The notes beneath the pieces were generated by a model. That model was not told the origin of the DNA. It worked only from the letters and a program-made list of their open reading frames with translations, and did not search any database. The position numbers were made by a program, and so were the translations under genes. A stretch of DNA of 64,000 nt from Pseudocitrobacter vendiensis (GTDB lineage Bacteria > Pseudomonadota > Gammaproteobacteria > Enterobacterales > Enterobacteriaceae): positions 62,001-126,000 of the forward strand of contig NZ_CALSBS010000004.1 of assembly GCF_943590815.1 (NCBI RefSeq), read 5' to 3'. Numbering within the stretch: position 1 is the stretch's first letter; every line of letters starts with the position of its first letter. Positions 44,908-55,154 of this stretch are shown here, piece after piece.

Positions 44908-46410
44908 ATGACCATTTTTAATAATTATGAAATCTGGTTTGTGATTGGCAGCCAGCACCTTTACGGCCCGGAAGCCCTGCGCCAGGTGACACAGCACGCG
45001 GAACAGGTGGTTAATGCCCTTAACGCAGAAGCGAAACTGCCGTGCAAACTGGTGCTGAAACCACTGGGCACGCGCCCGGATGAGATCACCGCCATCTGCC
45101 GTGATGCCAACTACGACGATAAATGTGCAGGCATGGTGGTGTGGCTGCACACCTTCTCACCGGCGAAAATGTGGATCAACGGCCTGACTATCCTCAATAA
45201 ACCGCTGCTGCAATTCCATACCCAGTTCAATGCCTCCCTGCCGTGGGACAGCATCGATATGGACTTTATGAACCTGAACCAGACCGCGCACGGCGGCCGC
45301 GAGTTCGGCTTTATCGGCGCGCGTATGCGCCAGCAGCACAGCGTGGTGACCGGCCACTGGCAGGATAAAAACGCCCACGAACGCATCGGCTCGTGGATGC
45401 GTCAGGCGGTATCGAAGCAGGATACCCGTCACCTGAAAGTGTGCCGCTTTGGCGACAACATGCGCGAAGTGGCGGTCACTGACGGCGATAAAGTCGCGGC
45501 GCAAATCAAATTCGGGTTCTCCGTCAACACCTGGGCGGTAGGCGACCTGGTGCAGGTGGTCAACGCGGTGAGCGAGGGCGATATCAACGCGCTGGTCGAC
45601 GAATACGAAAGCAGCTACCGCCTGACGCCTGCTGCGCAAATCAACGGCAACAAACGCCAGAACGTGCTGGATGCCGCACGCATCGAACTGGGGATGAAAC
45701 GCTTCCTCGAAGAGGGCGGGTTCCATGCATTTACCACCACATTTGAAGATCTTCACGGCCTGAAACAGCTTCCGGGCCTGGCGGTACAACGTCTGATGCA
45801 GCAGGGCTACGGCTTTGCAGGCGAAGGCGACTGGAAAACCGCCGCCCTGCTTCGCATCATGAAGGTGATGTCAACCGGTCTGCAGGGCGGCACCTCCTTT
45901 ATGGAGGATTACACCTACCACTTCGATAACGGCAACGACCTGGTGCTCGGCTCGCACATGCTGGAAGTGTGTCCGTCGATCGCCGTGGAAGAGAAACCGA
46001 TCCTCGACGTACAGCCGCTGGGTATTGGTGGCAAGGCCGATCCGGCACGTTTGATCTTCAATACTCAAACCGGCCCGGCGATTGTCGCAAGCCTGGTGGA
46101 TCTGGGCGATCGCTTCCGTCTGCTGGTCAACACCATCGAAACGGTAGCAACCCCACATGATTTGCCGAAGCTGCCAGTCGCCAATGCGCTGTGGAAAGCG
46201 CAGCCGGATCTGGCCACCGCCTCCGAAGCGTGGATCATCGGTGGCGGCGCGCACCACACCGTCTTCAGCCACGCCCTGACGCTGGACGATATGCGCCAGT
46301 TCGCTGAACTGCATGGTATCGAGATTACGGTTATCGACAACGACACCCGCCTGTCCGCGTTTAAAGACGCGCTGCGCTGGAACGAGGTTTATTACGGGTT
46401 ACGTCGTTAA
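44908..46410 (+). CDS. araA: L-arabinose isomerase AraA
   Basis: Mn-dependent isomerase converting L-arabinose to L-ribulose. It has 500 residues, identical in length to E. coli. Signatures are [48 protein letters not shown] and, near the metal site, [12 protein letters not shown] and LEVCPSIA. It starts 10 bases after araB with AAGGA upstream. A cruciform repeat begins directly after its stop. Confidence 0.99.
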   Translation: MTIFNNYEIWFVIGSQHLYGPEALRQVTQHAEQVVNALNAEAKLPCKLVLKPLGTRPDEITAICRDANYDDKCAGMVVWLHTFSPAKMWINGLTILNKPLLQFHTQFNASLPWDSIDMDFMNLNQTAHGGREFGFIGARMRQQHSVVTGHWQDKNAHERIGSWMRQAVSKQDTRHLKVCRFGDNMREVAVTDGDKVAAQIKFGFSVNTWAVGDLVQVVNAVSEGDINALVDEYESSYRLTPAAQINGNKRQNVLDAARIELGMKRFLEEGGFHAFTTTFEDLHGLKQLPGLAVQRLMQQGYGFAGEGDWKTAALLRIMKVMSTGLQGGTSFMEDYTYHFDNGNDLVLGSHMLEVCPSIAVEEKPILDVQPLGIGGKADPARLIFNTQTGPAIVASLVDLGDRFRLLVNTIETVATPHDLPKLPVANALWKAQPDLATASEAWIIGGGAHHTVFSHALTLDDMRQFAELHGIEITVIDNDTRLSAFKDALRWNEVYYGLRR

Positions 46411-46412
46411 CA

Positions 46413-46506
46413 CCCTCACCCCGGCCCTCTCCCTGAGGGAGAGGGTGAAAACCCAACACCCGCACAGTTAGTCCCCTCTCCCTCAGAGAGAGGGTTAGGG
46501 TGAGGG
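46413..46506. repeat. Cruciform repeat, copy A (araA-araD gap)
   Basis: Outer arms CCCTCACCC (46413-46421) and GGGTGAGGG (46498-46506) enclose two hairpins. These are CCCTCTCCC-TGA-GGGAGAGGG (46425-46445) and CCCTCTCCC-TCA-GAGAGAGGG (46474-46494). It begins 2 bases after the araA stop and sits within an operon, 24 bases before araD. Copies B and C lie at 54050 and 61885. Confidence 0.92.
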
Positions 46507-46530
46507 TAAAAGGCATTATCTGGAGCCAAC

Positions 46531-47226
46531 ATGCTAGAAGATCTCAAACGCCAGGTGCTCGACGCCAACCTGGCGCTGCCAAAACACAACCTGGTCACCC
46601 TCACCTGGGGCAACGTCAGCGCCGTTGACCGGGAGAAAGGCGTTTTTGTGATTAAACCCTCCGGTGTCGATTACAGCGTGATGACCGCCGACGATATGGT
46701 GGTGGTCAGCATCGCGACCGGCGAGGTGGTGGAAGGCCGCAAAAAACCCTCCTCCGATACGCCCACCCACCGCCTGCTCTATCAGGCATTCCCGACCATT
46801 GGCGGCATCGTGCATACCCATTCCCGCCACGCCACCATCTGGGCGCAGGCGGGGCAAGCTATTCCTGCGACCGGCACCACGCACGCTGACTATTTCTACG
46901 GTACCATTCCCTGCACGCGCAAAATGACCGATGCGGAAATCAACGACGAGTACGAATGGGAAACGGGTAACGTGATTGTCGAAACCTTTGAGAAACAAGG
47001 TATCGACGCCGCGCAAATGCCGGGCGTGCTGGTGCACTCTCACGGCCCGTTCGCGTGGGGGAAAAACGCGGAAGATGCGGTACACAACGCTATCGTGCTG
47101 GAAGAAGTGGCCTATATGGGTATCTTCTGTCGCCAGCTTGCCCCGCAGTTGCCGGATATGCAGCAAACGCTGCTGGATAAGCACTATCTGCGTAAGCATG
47201 GCGCGAAGGCGTATTACGGACAGTAA
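46531..47226 (+). CDS. araD: L-ribulose-5-phosphate 4-epimerase AraD
   Basis: Class II aldolase-type zinc enzyme that converts L-ribulose-5-phosphate to D-xylulose-5-phosphate. It has 231 residues. Zinc histidines are in [12 protein letters not shown] and the C-terminal [32 protein letters not shown] is the substrate loop. TGGAG precedes the ATG. A terminator follows. Confidence 0.99.
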   Translation: MLEDLKRQVLDANLALPKHNLVTLTWGNVSAVDREKGVFVIKPSGVDYSVMTADDMVVVSIATGEVVEGRKKPSSDTPTHRLLYQAFPTIGGIVHTHSRHATIWAQAGQAIPATGTTHADYFYGTIPCTRKMTDAEINDEYEWETGNVIVETFEKQGIDAAQMPGVLVHSHGPFAWGKNAEDAVHNAIVLEEVAYMGIFCRQLAPQLPDMQQTLLDKHYLRKHGAKAYYGQ

Positions 47227-47230
47227 CAAG

Positions 47231-47266
47231 AAGAGGGTCTGGAAACAGACCTTCTTTTATTTTTAT
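47231..47266 (+). terminator. Terminator of araBAD
   Basis: AAGAGGGTCTG-GAAA-CAGACCTTCTT (stem 47231-47256) followed by TTTATTTTTATT, 5 bases past the araD stop. Confidence 0.88.
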
Positions 47267-47368
47267 TCTGCTTCAAGCCTCTCTTTAACTTTATTTAAAG
47301 GCACGCTATTTTATCCATCATTAAAAACAAGTATTCATTCATATTAAGAATGAATCAGGATTAATAAC

Positions 47369-47881
47369 GTGCCTCCTGAAATTAAATATTCCCTGAATAA
47401 AAAAATAATCTCACGTATCGTTCTCGAAGATAACTTTTTTATTGTGGCAACCATTCCCGCCAGCCTGCTGATTCTCCTCATTTTTTCAATGTTTATCGGC
47501 GTACCGTTTCTCTCAATGGCGCTGGGTGCGCTTGGCGTAACACTGATTGCAGAGCTTCTGCTGGCGCTGGCCATCTTTGTTTATTCTCACTGGATTAAAT
47601 CAAGAACGCCGGCGCAAATCGTTCTCACCGCTGATGCCATCACGATAGATAATAAAACCTGGCAATGGAAAAACATTGAGACCATAAAACTCACACCAAA
47701 TATTTTTCCCATGAATAAAAAATACCACCTGGCGATCGCTGACAACACAGGACAAAAAACCACCTGGTTTCTGGGATATGGCCACGGCACAAAGTGGGTC
47801 ATTTTTTCCGACTACCAGTCGCTGTGTGAGCAGGTGGCGTTTTACTGCGAAGGCGAACCGGGGAAATTTCAATCGTATTGA
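47369..47881 (+). CDS. Unrecognised two-helix membrane protein
   Basis: A 170-residue protein that I do not recognise. Two adjacent hydrophobic segments (about residues 24-46 and 49-73) are followed by a soluble 95-residue C-terminal half. That half has short alternating strands (AQIVLTADAITIDNKTWQW, IETIKLTP, YHLAIADN, TTWFLGYG) and a final helix (YQSLCEQVAFYCE). This 'two helices plus beta domain' build resembles YcxB- or bacterial PH-type proteins, which is inference only. It starts with GTG at 47369 with AGGA 8 bases upstream. The gene is alone between the araBAD terminator and the polB promoter. I recall no gene here in E. coli K-12, and its upstream DNA is AT-rich, so it may be an acquired or lineage-specific gene. 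Confidence 0.8.
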   Translation: MPPEIKYSLNKKIISRIVLEDNFFIVATIPASLLILLIFSMFIGVPFLSMALGALGVTLIAELLLALAIFVYSHWIKSRTPAQIVLTADAITIDNKTWQWKNIETIKLTPNIFPMNKKYHLAIADNTGQKTTWFLGYGHGTKWVIFSDYQSLCEQVAFYCEGEPGKFQSY

Positions 47882-47889
47882 AAACGCAC

Positions 47890-47932
47890 CTGTACAAAAA
47901 ACCAGTTAATAACCTCTAAACCAGGTTATAAT
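47890..47932 (+). promoter_or_regulatory. polB promoter with LexA-like box
   Basis: CTGT-ACAAAAAA-CCAG (47890-47905) fits the SOS consensus CTGT-N8-ACAG with one mismatch. It sits just upstream of a perfect -10 TATAAT (47927-47932), with a weak -35 near 47904. polB is SOS-induced in E. coli, so this is the likely operator. Confidence 0.75.
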
Positions 47933-47962
47933 CAGCGCTTATTCATCAGGTGAGAAACGCGT

Positions 47963-50320
47963 GTGGCGCAGGCGCAAGCTGGCTTTATCTTAACCCGCCA
48001 CTGGCGGGACACTCCCCAGGGGACAGAAGTCACCTTCTGGCTGGCGACAGATGCAGGCCCGCTTGCCGTGACGCTGCCGCCGCAGGAGTCCGTCGCCTTC
48101 ATCCCGGAAGCGCAGCGTGCGCAGACGGAACGTCTGTTAAAGGGTGAGCGCGATGCTCGCCTGGCCCCGCTCGCCTTAAAAGATTTTCACCGCCAACCGG
48201 TATTTGGCCTCTATTGCCGTTCTCATCGCCAGTTGATGCGCCTCGATAAACTGCTGCGCGAAAACGGTATCACCGTTTATGAAGCGGATATACGCCCGCC
48301 AGAACGCTATCTGATGGAGCGATTTATCACCGCGCCGGTGTGGTTTGACGGCGACGCGCGTGGTAATGGGCTGGTGAATGCGCGTCTAAAACCCCATGAC
48401 ACCTATCGCCCTGCGCTAAAGTGGGCCTCTATTGATATCGAAACCACCCGCCACGGCGAACTGTACTGTATCGGCATTGAAGGCTGTGGCCAGCGCGTGG
48501 TTTACATGCTCGGCCCGGCTAATGGCGATGCATCAACGCTGGATTTTGAGCTGGAATACGTCGCCAGCCGCCCGCAGCTTTTAGAAAAACTTAACGCCTG
48601 GTTTGCGCTACACGACCCGGATGTGATTATCGGCTGGAACGTGGTGCAGTTCGATTTACGCGTGCTGCAAAAACACGCCGAACGTTACCGCATTCCACTG
48701 ATGCTGGGGCGCGGCAACAGCGAGCTGGAGTGGCGCGAGCATGGGTTTAAGAATGGCGTATTCTTCGCCCAGGCAAACGGGCGGCTGATTCTCGACGGCA
48801 TTGAAGCGCTGAAATCCGCATTCTGGAATTTCTCTTCGTTTTCGCTGGAAACGGTGGCGCAGGAGCTACTGGGGGAAGGTAAAGCGATTGATAACCCGTG
48901 GGACAGAATGGACGAAATTGACCGCCGTTTCGCCGAAGATAAACCCGCGCTGGCGAAATACAACCTTAAAGATTGCGAACTGGTGACGCAGATTTTCCAC
49001 AAAACGGAGATCATGCCATTCCTGCTGGAACGCGCCACGGTTAACGGGCTGGCGGTTGACCGTCACGGTGGCTCGGTTGCCGCCTTCGGCCACCTCTATT
49101 TTCCGCGTATGCATCGCCTGGGTTATGTTGCGCCTAATTTAGGCGAAGTGCCGCCGCAGGCGAGCCCTGGCGGCTACGTGATGGACTCTCGCCCTGGCTT
49201 GTATGATTCGGTTCTGGTGCTGGATTATAAAAGCCTGTATCCATCAATCATCCGCTCGTTTTTGATTGACCCGGTGGGGCTGGTTGAAGGAATGAGCCAG
49301 CCGGATGCGGAGCACAGCACCGAAGGTTTTCTCGGCGCCTGGTTCTCACGCGATAAACACTGCCTGCCGGGGATCGTCGGCCAAATCTGGCACGCTCGTG
49401 ATGAAGCTAAAAAGCATAAAAACAAACCACTTTCACAGGCGCTGAAGATCATCATGAATGCGTTTTACGGCGTGCTTGGCACCAGCGCGTGCCGCTTTTT
49501 CGATCCGCGCCTTGCGTCGTCGATCACCATGCGCGGACACGCGATCATGCGCCAGACCAAAGCGCTTATCGAATCCAAAGGTTACGACGTCATCTATGGC
49601 GATACGGACTCTACCTTTGTATGGCTTAAGAAAGCGCATGATGAAGACGCTGCGGCGAAAATTGGCCGTGAGCTCGTCATATTTGTTAACCAGTGGTGGG
49701 CCGACGAGCTACAAAAATCGGGCTTAACCAGCGCGCTGGAACTGGAATTTGAAACCCACTTTTGTCGCTTCCTGATGCCGACCATTCGCGGCGCCGATAC
49801 GGGCAGTAAAAAACGCTACGCCGGGATGATTCAGGAAGGTACGGAACAAAGAATGCTTTATAAAGGTCTCGAAACGGTTCGCACCGACTGGACACCGCTG
49901 GCGCAACAGTTCCAGCAGGAGCTCTATCTGCGCATCTTCCGCAACGAGCCTTACCGCGACTACATTCTTGAAACCATCGATAACCTGATGGCAGGTAAGC
50001 TCGACAGTAAACTGGTCTATCGCAAGCGCCTGCGCCGTCCGCTGGCTGAATATCAGCGCAACGTGCCGCCACATGTGCGCGCGGCGCGTCTGGCGGACGA
50101 ACACAACGCACGTCTGGGCCGCCCGCTGCAGTATCAGCAACGCGGCAGCATCAAATATGTCAGGACCACCAGCGGCCCGGAACCGCTGGATTATCAACAG
50201 TCACCGCTTGATTACGAGCATTACCTGACGAAACAATTAGCGCCCGTTGCTGAAGGAATTCTCCCCTTTGTCGACGACGATTTTGCTACAATAGTGACAG
50301 GGCAACTGGGGCTATTTTGA
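47963..50320 (+). CDS. polB: DNA polymerase II
   Basis: Family B DNA polymerase used in replication restart and lesion bypass. It has 785 residues (783 in E. coli), starting with GTG at 47963 behind AGGTGAG. Exonuclease motif [13 protein letters not shown], polymerase motif [15 protein letters not shown], motif [14 protein letters not shown] and motif [13 protein letters not shown] are all intact. The C-terminal GQLGLF is the beta-clamp-binding peptide. Confidence 0.99.
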   Translation: MAQAQAGFILTRHWRDTPQGTEVTFWLATDAGPLAVTLPPQESVAFIPEAQRAQTERLLKGERDARLAPLALKDFHRQPVFGLYCRSHRQLMRLDKLLRENGITVYEADIRPPERYLMERFITAPVWFDGDARGNGLVNARLKPHDTYRPALKWASIDIETTRHGELYCIGIEGCGQRVVYMLGPANGDASTLDFELEYVASRPQLLEKLNAWFALHDPDVIIGWNVVQFDLRVLQKHAERYRIPLMLGRGNSELEWREHGFKNGVFFAQANGRLILDGIEALKSAFWNFSSFSLETVAQELLGEGKAIDNPWDRMDEIDRRFAEDKPALAKYNLKDCELVTQIFHKTEIMPFLLERATVNGLAVDRHGGSVAAFGHLYFPRMHRLGYVAPNLGEVPPQASPGGYVMDSRPGLYDSVLVLDYKSLYPSIIRSFLIDPVGLVEGMSQPDAEHSTEGFLGAWFSRDKHCLPGIVGQIWHARDEAKKHKNKPLSQALKIIMNAFYGVLGTSACRFFDPRLASSITMRGHAIMRQTKALIESKGYDVIYGDTDSTFVWLKKAHDEDAAAKIGRELVIFVNQWWADELQKSGLTSALELEFETHFCRFLMPTIRGADTGSKKRYAGMIQEGTEQRMLYKGLETVRTDWTPLAQQFQQELYLRIFRNEPYRDYILETIDNLMAGKLDSKLVYRKRLRRPLAEYQRNVPPHVRAARLADEHNARLGRPLQYQQRGSIKYVRTTSGPEPLDYQQSPLDYEHYLTKQLAPVAEGILPFVDDDFATIVTGQLGLF

Positions 50321-50452
50321 CAGGTGACTAACGCCGCGCCATCCAGTACCATAGCGCCCTTTCCATTCCTGGACCTCATTCATTCGCCGCCTCTCCTTCA
50401 GGCGGTGGATGGGTATTGCCTGCAATTTACAAAGAGATAGAGCCGAACACTT

Positions 50453-53359
50453 ATGCCTTTTACACTTGGTCAACGCTGGATCAGCGATACAGAAAGCGAA
50501 CTGGGACTTGGTACTGTTGTTGCAATGGATGCACGCACCGTCACCCTGCTCTTTCCGGCTACCGGAGAGAACCGTCTGTATGCCCGAAGCGACTCCCCCG
50601 TGACCCGCGTGATGTTCAATCCTGGCGACACGATCACAAGCCATGATGGCTGGCAGTTGCACGTTGATGAAGTTATTGAAGAAAAAGGCCTGTTGGCCTA
50701 TGTCGGCACCCGTCTGGATACGGAAGAAGCCAATGTCGTGCTGCGCGAAGTGCTGCTCGACAGCAAACTGGTTTTCAGCAAACCACAAGACCGCCTGTTT
50801 GCCGGGCAAATCGACCGTATGGATCGCTTTGCCCTGCGTTACCGTGCGCGTAAATATCAGAGCGAGCAGTACCGCATGCCGTACAGCGGCCTGCGTGGTC
50901 AGCGTACCAGCCTGATCCCTCACCAGCTCAACATCGCCCACGATGTGGGTCGTCGCCACGCGCCGCGCGTGCTGCTGGCCGATGAAGTCGGTTTAGGTAA
51001 AACCATCGAAGCCGGGATGATCCTGCATCAGCAGTTGCTTTCTGGCGCGGCCCAGCGCGTGTTGATCATTGTGCCGGAAACCCTCCAGCACCAGTGGCTG
51101 GTTGAGATGCTGCGCCGCTTCAACCTGCGCTTTGCGCTGTTTGACGATGAGCGTTATGCCGAAGCGCAGCACGACGCCTATAACCCGTTTGAAACCGAAC
51201 AGCTGGTCATTTGCTCGCTGGACTTCGTGCGTCGTAACAAGCAGCGTCTGGAGCATTTGTGCGATGCCGAATGGGACATCATGGTGGTCGATGAAGCCCA
51301 TCACCTGGTGTGGAGCGAAGAGGCGCCAAGCCGTGAATATCAGTGCATCGAACAGTTGGCGGAACGCGTGCCGGGCGTCCTGCTGCTGACCGCGACGCCG
51401 GAACAGCTGGGGATGGAGAGCCACTTTGCGCGTCTGCGCCTGCTCGACCCGAACCGCTTCCACGATTTTGAGCAGTTTGTCGAAGAACAGAAAAACTATC
51501 GCCCGGTGGCCGACGCGGTCGCGCTGCTGCTGGCGGGCAACAAACTCAGCAACGACGAGCTGAACACCCTGGGCGAGTTGATTGGCGAGCAGGATATCGA
51601 AGCCCTGCTGCAAACGGCGAACAGCGACCGCGATGGCGCAGAAGCCGCACGCCAGGAGCTGATCAGCATGTTGATGGACCGCCACGGCACCAGCCGCGTG
51701 CTGTTCCGCAATACCCGTAACGGTGTGAAAGGGTTCCCGAAACGCGAGCTGCACACCATCAAACTGCCGCTGCCGACGCAGTATCAAACCGCGATTAAAG
51801 TCTCCGGCATTATGGGCGCGCGTAAGAGTGCGGAAGAACGCGCTCGCGACATGCTTTATCCGGAGCAGATTTATCAGGAATTTGAAGGCGATACCGGCAC
51901 CTGGTGGAACTTCGACCCGCGCGTGGAATGGCTGATGGGTTACCTGACCAGCCACCGCTCACAGAAAGTGCTGGTGATTTGCGCCAAAGCCGCCACCGCG
52001 CTGCAACTGGAACAGGTTCTGCGCGAGCGCGAGGGTATCCGCGCCGCCGTGTTCCATGAAGGGATGTCGATCATCGAACGCGACCGCGCAGCGGCCTGGT
52101 TTGGTGAAGAAGACAGCGGCGCGCAGGTGCTGCTGTGTTCTGAAATCGGTTCTGAAGGGCGTAACTTCCAGTTTGCCAGCAACCTGGTGATGTTTGACCT
52201 GCCGTTCAACCCGGACCTGCTGGAGCAGCGTATTGGTCGTCTGGACCGTATCGGTCAGGCGCACGATATTCAAATCCACGTGCCCTATCTGGAACGCACC
52301 GCGCAGTCCGTGCTGGTTCGCTGGTTCCATGAAGGTCTCGACGCGTTCGAGCACACCTGCCCGACCGGTCGCACCATCTATGACAGCGTGCACGATCAGT
52401 TAATCAACTACTTAGCCGCGCCGGAAAACAGCGAAGGCTTTGATGAACTGATAAAAACCTGTCGCGAACAGCACGATGCGCTGAAAGCGCAGCTGGAACA
52501 GGGCCGTGACCGTCTACTGGAAATCCACTCCAACGGCGGAGAGAAAGCGCAGGCGCTCGCCGAAAGTATTGAAGAGCAGGATGACGACACTAACCTGATC
52601 GCCTTCGCCATGAACCTGTTTGATATCGTCGGTATCAACCAGGACGATCGTGGCGAGAACCTGATTGTCCTGACGCCATCTGACCATATGCTGGTCCCTG
52701 ACTTCCCGGGCCTGCCGGAAGATGGCTGCACAGTGACCTTCGAGCGTGATATTGCGCTGTCCCGTGAAGACGCGCAGTTCCTCACCTGGGAACACCCGAT
52801 TATCCACAATGGTCTGGATCTTATCCTCTCCGGCGATACGGGCAGCAGCACAATTTCCCTGCTGAAAAACAAAGCGCTTCCGGTCGGTACGCTGCTGGTC
52901 GAACTGATTTACGTCGTGGAAGCCAATGCGCCGAAACAACTGCAGCTCAACCGCTTCCTGCCGCCAACGCCGGTGCGCATGCTGCTGGATAAAAACGGCA
53001 CCAACCTGGCGGCACAGGTGGAATTTGAAACCTTCAACCGCCAGTTGAGCGCGGTAAACCGCCACACGGGCAGCAAGCTGGTTAACGCCGTACAGCAGGA
53101 CGTTCACGCGATTCTGCAACTGGGTGAAGGCCAGATTGCCAAAGCCGCGCAGGCGCTGATCGATTCTGCTCGCAGTGAAGCCGATGAAAAACTGAGTGCC
53201 GAACTGTCGCGTCTGGAAGCCCTGAAAGCGGTGAACCCGAACATTCGTGATGACGAGCTTTCCGCTATTGAAAGCAACCGCCAGCAGGTGATGGAAAGCC
53301 TGTCGCAGGCTGGCTGGCGTCTGGATGCGTTGCGTCTGATCGTTGTGACGCACCAGTAA
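50453..53359 (+). CDS. rapA: RNA polymerase-associated ATPase RapA (HepA)
   Basis: Swi2/Snf2 ATPase that binds RNA polymerase and promotes its recycling. It has 968 residues, the E. coli length. N-terminal Tudor-like domains (residues 1-110) are followed by Walker [18 protein letters not shown], the DEAH-type box [12 protein letters not shown] and motif [20 protein letters not shown] 132-base gap after polB holds a CCGCC/GGCGG stem (50387-50405). rluA follows after 12 bases. Confidence 0.99.
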   Translation: MPFTLGQRWISDTESELGLGTVVAMDARTVTLLFPATGENRLYARSDSPVTRVMFNPGDTITSHDGWQLHVDEVIEEKGLLAYVGTRLDTEEANVVLREVLLDSKLVFSKPQDRLFAGQIDRMDRFALRYRARKYQSEQYRMPYSGLRGQRTSLIPHQLNIAHDVGRRHAPRVLLADEVGLGKTIEAGMILHQQLLSGAAQRVLIIVPETLQHQWLVEMLRRFNLRFALFDDERYAEAQHDAYNPFETEQLVICSLDFVRRNKQRLEHLCDAEWDIMVVDEAHHLVWSEEAPSREYQCIEQLAERVPGVLLLTATPEQLGMESHFARLRLLDPNRFHDFEQFVEEQKNYRPVADAVALLLAGNKLSNDELNTLGELIGEQDIEALLQTANSDRDGAEAARQELISMLMDRHGTSRVLFRNTRNGVKGFPKRELHTIKLPLPTQYQTAIKVSGIMGARKSAEERARDMLYPEQIYQEFEGDTGTWWNFDPRVEWLMGYLTSHRSQKVLVICAKAATALQLEQVLREREGIRAAVFHEGMSIIERDRAAAWFGEEDSGAQVLLCSEIGSEGRNFQFASNLVMFDLPFNPDLLEQRIGRLDRIGQAHDIQIHVPYLERTAQSVLVRWFHEGLDAFEHTCPTGRTIYDSVHDQLINYLAAPENSEGFDELIKTCREQHDALKAQLEQGRDRLLEIHSNGGEKAQALAESIEEQDDDTNLIAFAMNLFDIVGINQDDRGENLIVLTPSDHMLVPDFPGLPEDGCTVTFERDIALSREDAQFLTWEHPIIHNGLDLILSGDTGSSTISLLKNKALPVGTLLVELIYVVEANAPKQLQLNRFLPPTPVRMLLDKNGTNLAAQVEFETFNRQLSAVNRHTGSKLVNAVQQDVHAILQLGEGQIAKAAQALIDSARSEADEKLSAELSRLEALKAVNPNIRDDELSAIESNRQQVMESLSQAGWRLDALRLIVVTHQ

Positions 53360-53371
53360 CAGGAGCCCGCT

Positions 53372-54031
53372 ATGGGAATGGAAAACTACAATCCGCCGCA
53401 GGATCCGTGGCTGGTGATTCTCTATCAGGACGAGCACATTATGGTGGTCAACAAGCCGAGCGGCTTGTTGTCCGTGCCAGGCCGTCAGGAAGAGCATAAA
53501 GATAGCGTGATGCTGCGTGTGCAGCGCGACTATCCGCAGGCCGAATCCGTCCATCGCCTGGATATGGCGACCAGCGGTGTGATTGTGGTGGCCCTGACCA
53601 AAGCGGCTGAGCGCGAGCTTAAACGTCAGTTCCGCGAACGCGAACCGAAAAAACAGTACGTGGCGCGCGTTTGGGGGCACCCAAAACCGGCAGAGGGTCT
53701 GGTGGATTTACCGCTGATTTGCGACTGGCCGAACCGACCTAAGCAGAAAGTGTGTTACGAAACCGGCAAAGCGGCGCAGACGGAGTATGAAGTGCTGGAG
53801 TACGCGGATGATAACACCGCCCGCGTGTTGCTAAAGCCGATTACCGGGCGCTCGCACCAGTTGCGCGTGCACATGCTGGCGTTAGGGCATCCGATTCTGG
53901 GCGATCGCTTTTACGCGACGCCCGAAGCGCTGGCGATGGCCCCGCGTCTGCTGCTGCACGCGCAGACGCTGACCATCACGCATCCGGAGTTTGGCAACAG
54001 TATGACGTTTAAAGCACCGGTGGATTTTTGA
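53372..54031 (+). CDS. rluA: 23S rRNA/tRNA pseudouridine synthase RluA
   Basis: Makes pseudouridine at 23S position 746 and tRNA position 32. It has 219 residues, as in E. coli. The catalytic D64 is in HRLDMATSG (residues 61-69). The block KPITGRSHQLRVHM and ending SMTFKAPVDF are family-typical. AGGAG precedes the ATG. It probably forms a unit with rapA. Confidence 0.98.
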   Translation: MGMENYNPPQDPWLVILYQDEHIMVVNKPSGLLSVPGRQEEHKDSVMLRVQRDYPQAESVHRLDMATSGVIVVALTKAAERELKRQFREREPKKQYVARVWGHPKPAEGLVDLPLICDWPNRPKQKVCYETGKAAQTEYEVLEYADDNTARVLLKPITGRSHQLRVHMLALGHPILGDRFYATPEALAMAPRLLLHAQTLTITHPEFGNSMTFKAPVDF

Positions 54032-54049
54032 AGCCTCTGCGGCCTGATG

Positions 54050-54135
54050 CCCTCACCCCGGCCTTCTCCCACAGGGAGAGGGAGCAAACAGCACCGTCTG
54101 TCCCCTCTCCCTGTGGGAGAGGGTTAGGGTGAGGG
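54050..54135. repeat. Cruciform repeat, copy B (rluA-djlA gap)
   Basis: Outer arms CCCTCACCC (54050-54058) and GGGTGAGGG (54127-54135) enclose two hairpins with CTCCCACAGGGAG and CCCTCTCCC-TGT-GGGAGAGGG stems. It lies between convergent rluA and djlA and may terminate both. The yabPQ remnants that E. coli K-12 carries here, as I recall, are absent. Confidence 0.92.
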
Positions 54136-54151
54136 GCCCCACAGTACAATC

Positions 54152-54970
54152 CTACTTAAACCCTTTCTGTTCCTTAATCAGCTCGTACGCACGCTGAATT
54201 TCCTGCGCCTTCTGCTTCGCCATCTCCATCATTTCAGGTGGTAAACCTTTTGCCACCAGCTTATCCGGGTGATGTTCGCTCATCAGCTTGCGGTACGCGC
54301 GTTTGATTGTTGTCGCATCGTCGGTGCTTTTCACGCCGAGCACGTTGCAGGCATCTTCCAGCGTCGGGCCGCGCTGCGCCTGTTGCCAGCCGCCTGCGCC
54401 TTGCGACTGCTGCTGATAACCGCCGCCAAATTGCGCCCCGCCCTGCATCATGCGCAGGAACTGATCGAACTGTGCGCGTGAAATCCCGAGTTCTTCGGCA
54501 ATCACATACAGCACGTCACGTTCATTCGGATGCAGTGAACCGTCCGCAAACGCCGCCTGAATCTGAATTTCAAGAAACATCCTAATCAGATCAAAACGAC
54601 CAAAGCAGACGCTACGGAACAGACGCATTTTTTCACGCAGCGGATAGTTATCTGATTTGCCCACGCGAAACGCCTGCTGCGCCGCAGTGCGAGAAGCGCC
54701 GTGCAGGTTCATTCGGTCCATTAACAGACTGGCGATATGAATATCCGCTTCCGTGACACGCCCTTTCGATTTGGTCAGGTGTCCCATGACTTCAAAGGTG
54801 GTGGCAAAAAAGAGAGACTGACGCTCCTGTTGATTCGCAAACCAGTTCATCCGGCGGCTGCGCGCCTTGTCAAACATGTGGCCCACGAGCAATCCGAGGA
54901 CCACGCCCCAGAACCCGCCACCCATCATTAAGGCGATGGCCACACCAATCACTTTTCCCCAATACTGCAT
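54152..54970 (-). CDS. djlA: Membrane-anchored DnaJ-like co-chaperone DjlA
   Basis: Type III J-domain protein that stimulates DnaK and affects Rcs signalling and colanic acid synthesis. It has 272 residues (271 in E. coli). One N-terminal transmembrane helix (about residues 7-31, with [18 protein letters not shown]) is followed by a TerB-like middle domain. A Gly/Gln-rich linker leads to the C-terminal J domain with the HPD motif in [13 protein letters not shown]. It is divergent from lptD. Confidence 0.98.
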   Translation of the reverse strand: MQYWGKVIGVAIALMMGGGFWGVVLGLLVGHMFDKARSRRMNWFANQQERQSLFFATTFEVMGHLTKSKGRVTEADIHIASLLMDRMNLHGASRTAAQQAFRVGKSDNYPLREKMRLFRSVCFGRFDLIRMFLEIQIQAAFADGSLHPNERDVLYVIAEELGISRAQFDQFLRMMQGGAQFGGGYQQQSQGAGGWQQAQRGPTLEDACNVLGVKSTDDATTIKRAYRKLMSEHHPDKLVAKGLPPEMMEMAKQKAQEIQRAYELIKEQKGFK

Positions 54971-55154
54971 ATACTCCCCAAATCGTCATGCCAGCGGCTA
55001 AAATATGCATTATCATACCCGTCATTCAATGCCGTGCCTAACACCTCTGGCCGGGACGGGCAGGATAAATACTAGCGTCAAGCCGTTGAGTACGTTAGTC
55101 TCTGACCGTTTGCAAGCCGCAATGCTATAGATGACGGAACAACAAATACAACGT
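54971..55154. promoter_or_regulatory. djlA / lptD divergent promoter region
   Basis: A 184-base gap between two divergent genes. It must hold both promoters. In E. coli lptD has a sigma-E promoter, but no clear GGAACTT / TCTGA pair with correct spacing could be placed by eye. Confidence 0.4.

Noticed and set aside
50387-50405. CCGCC/GGCGG hairpin between polB and rapA as a terminator
   Set aside because: Only 5 bp with no T-run; too weak to call.
55131-55154. Upstream ATG for LptD
   Set aside because: It would place eight polar residues before the signal peptide and has no better ribosome site than ATG 55155.
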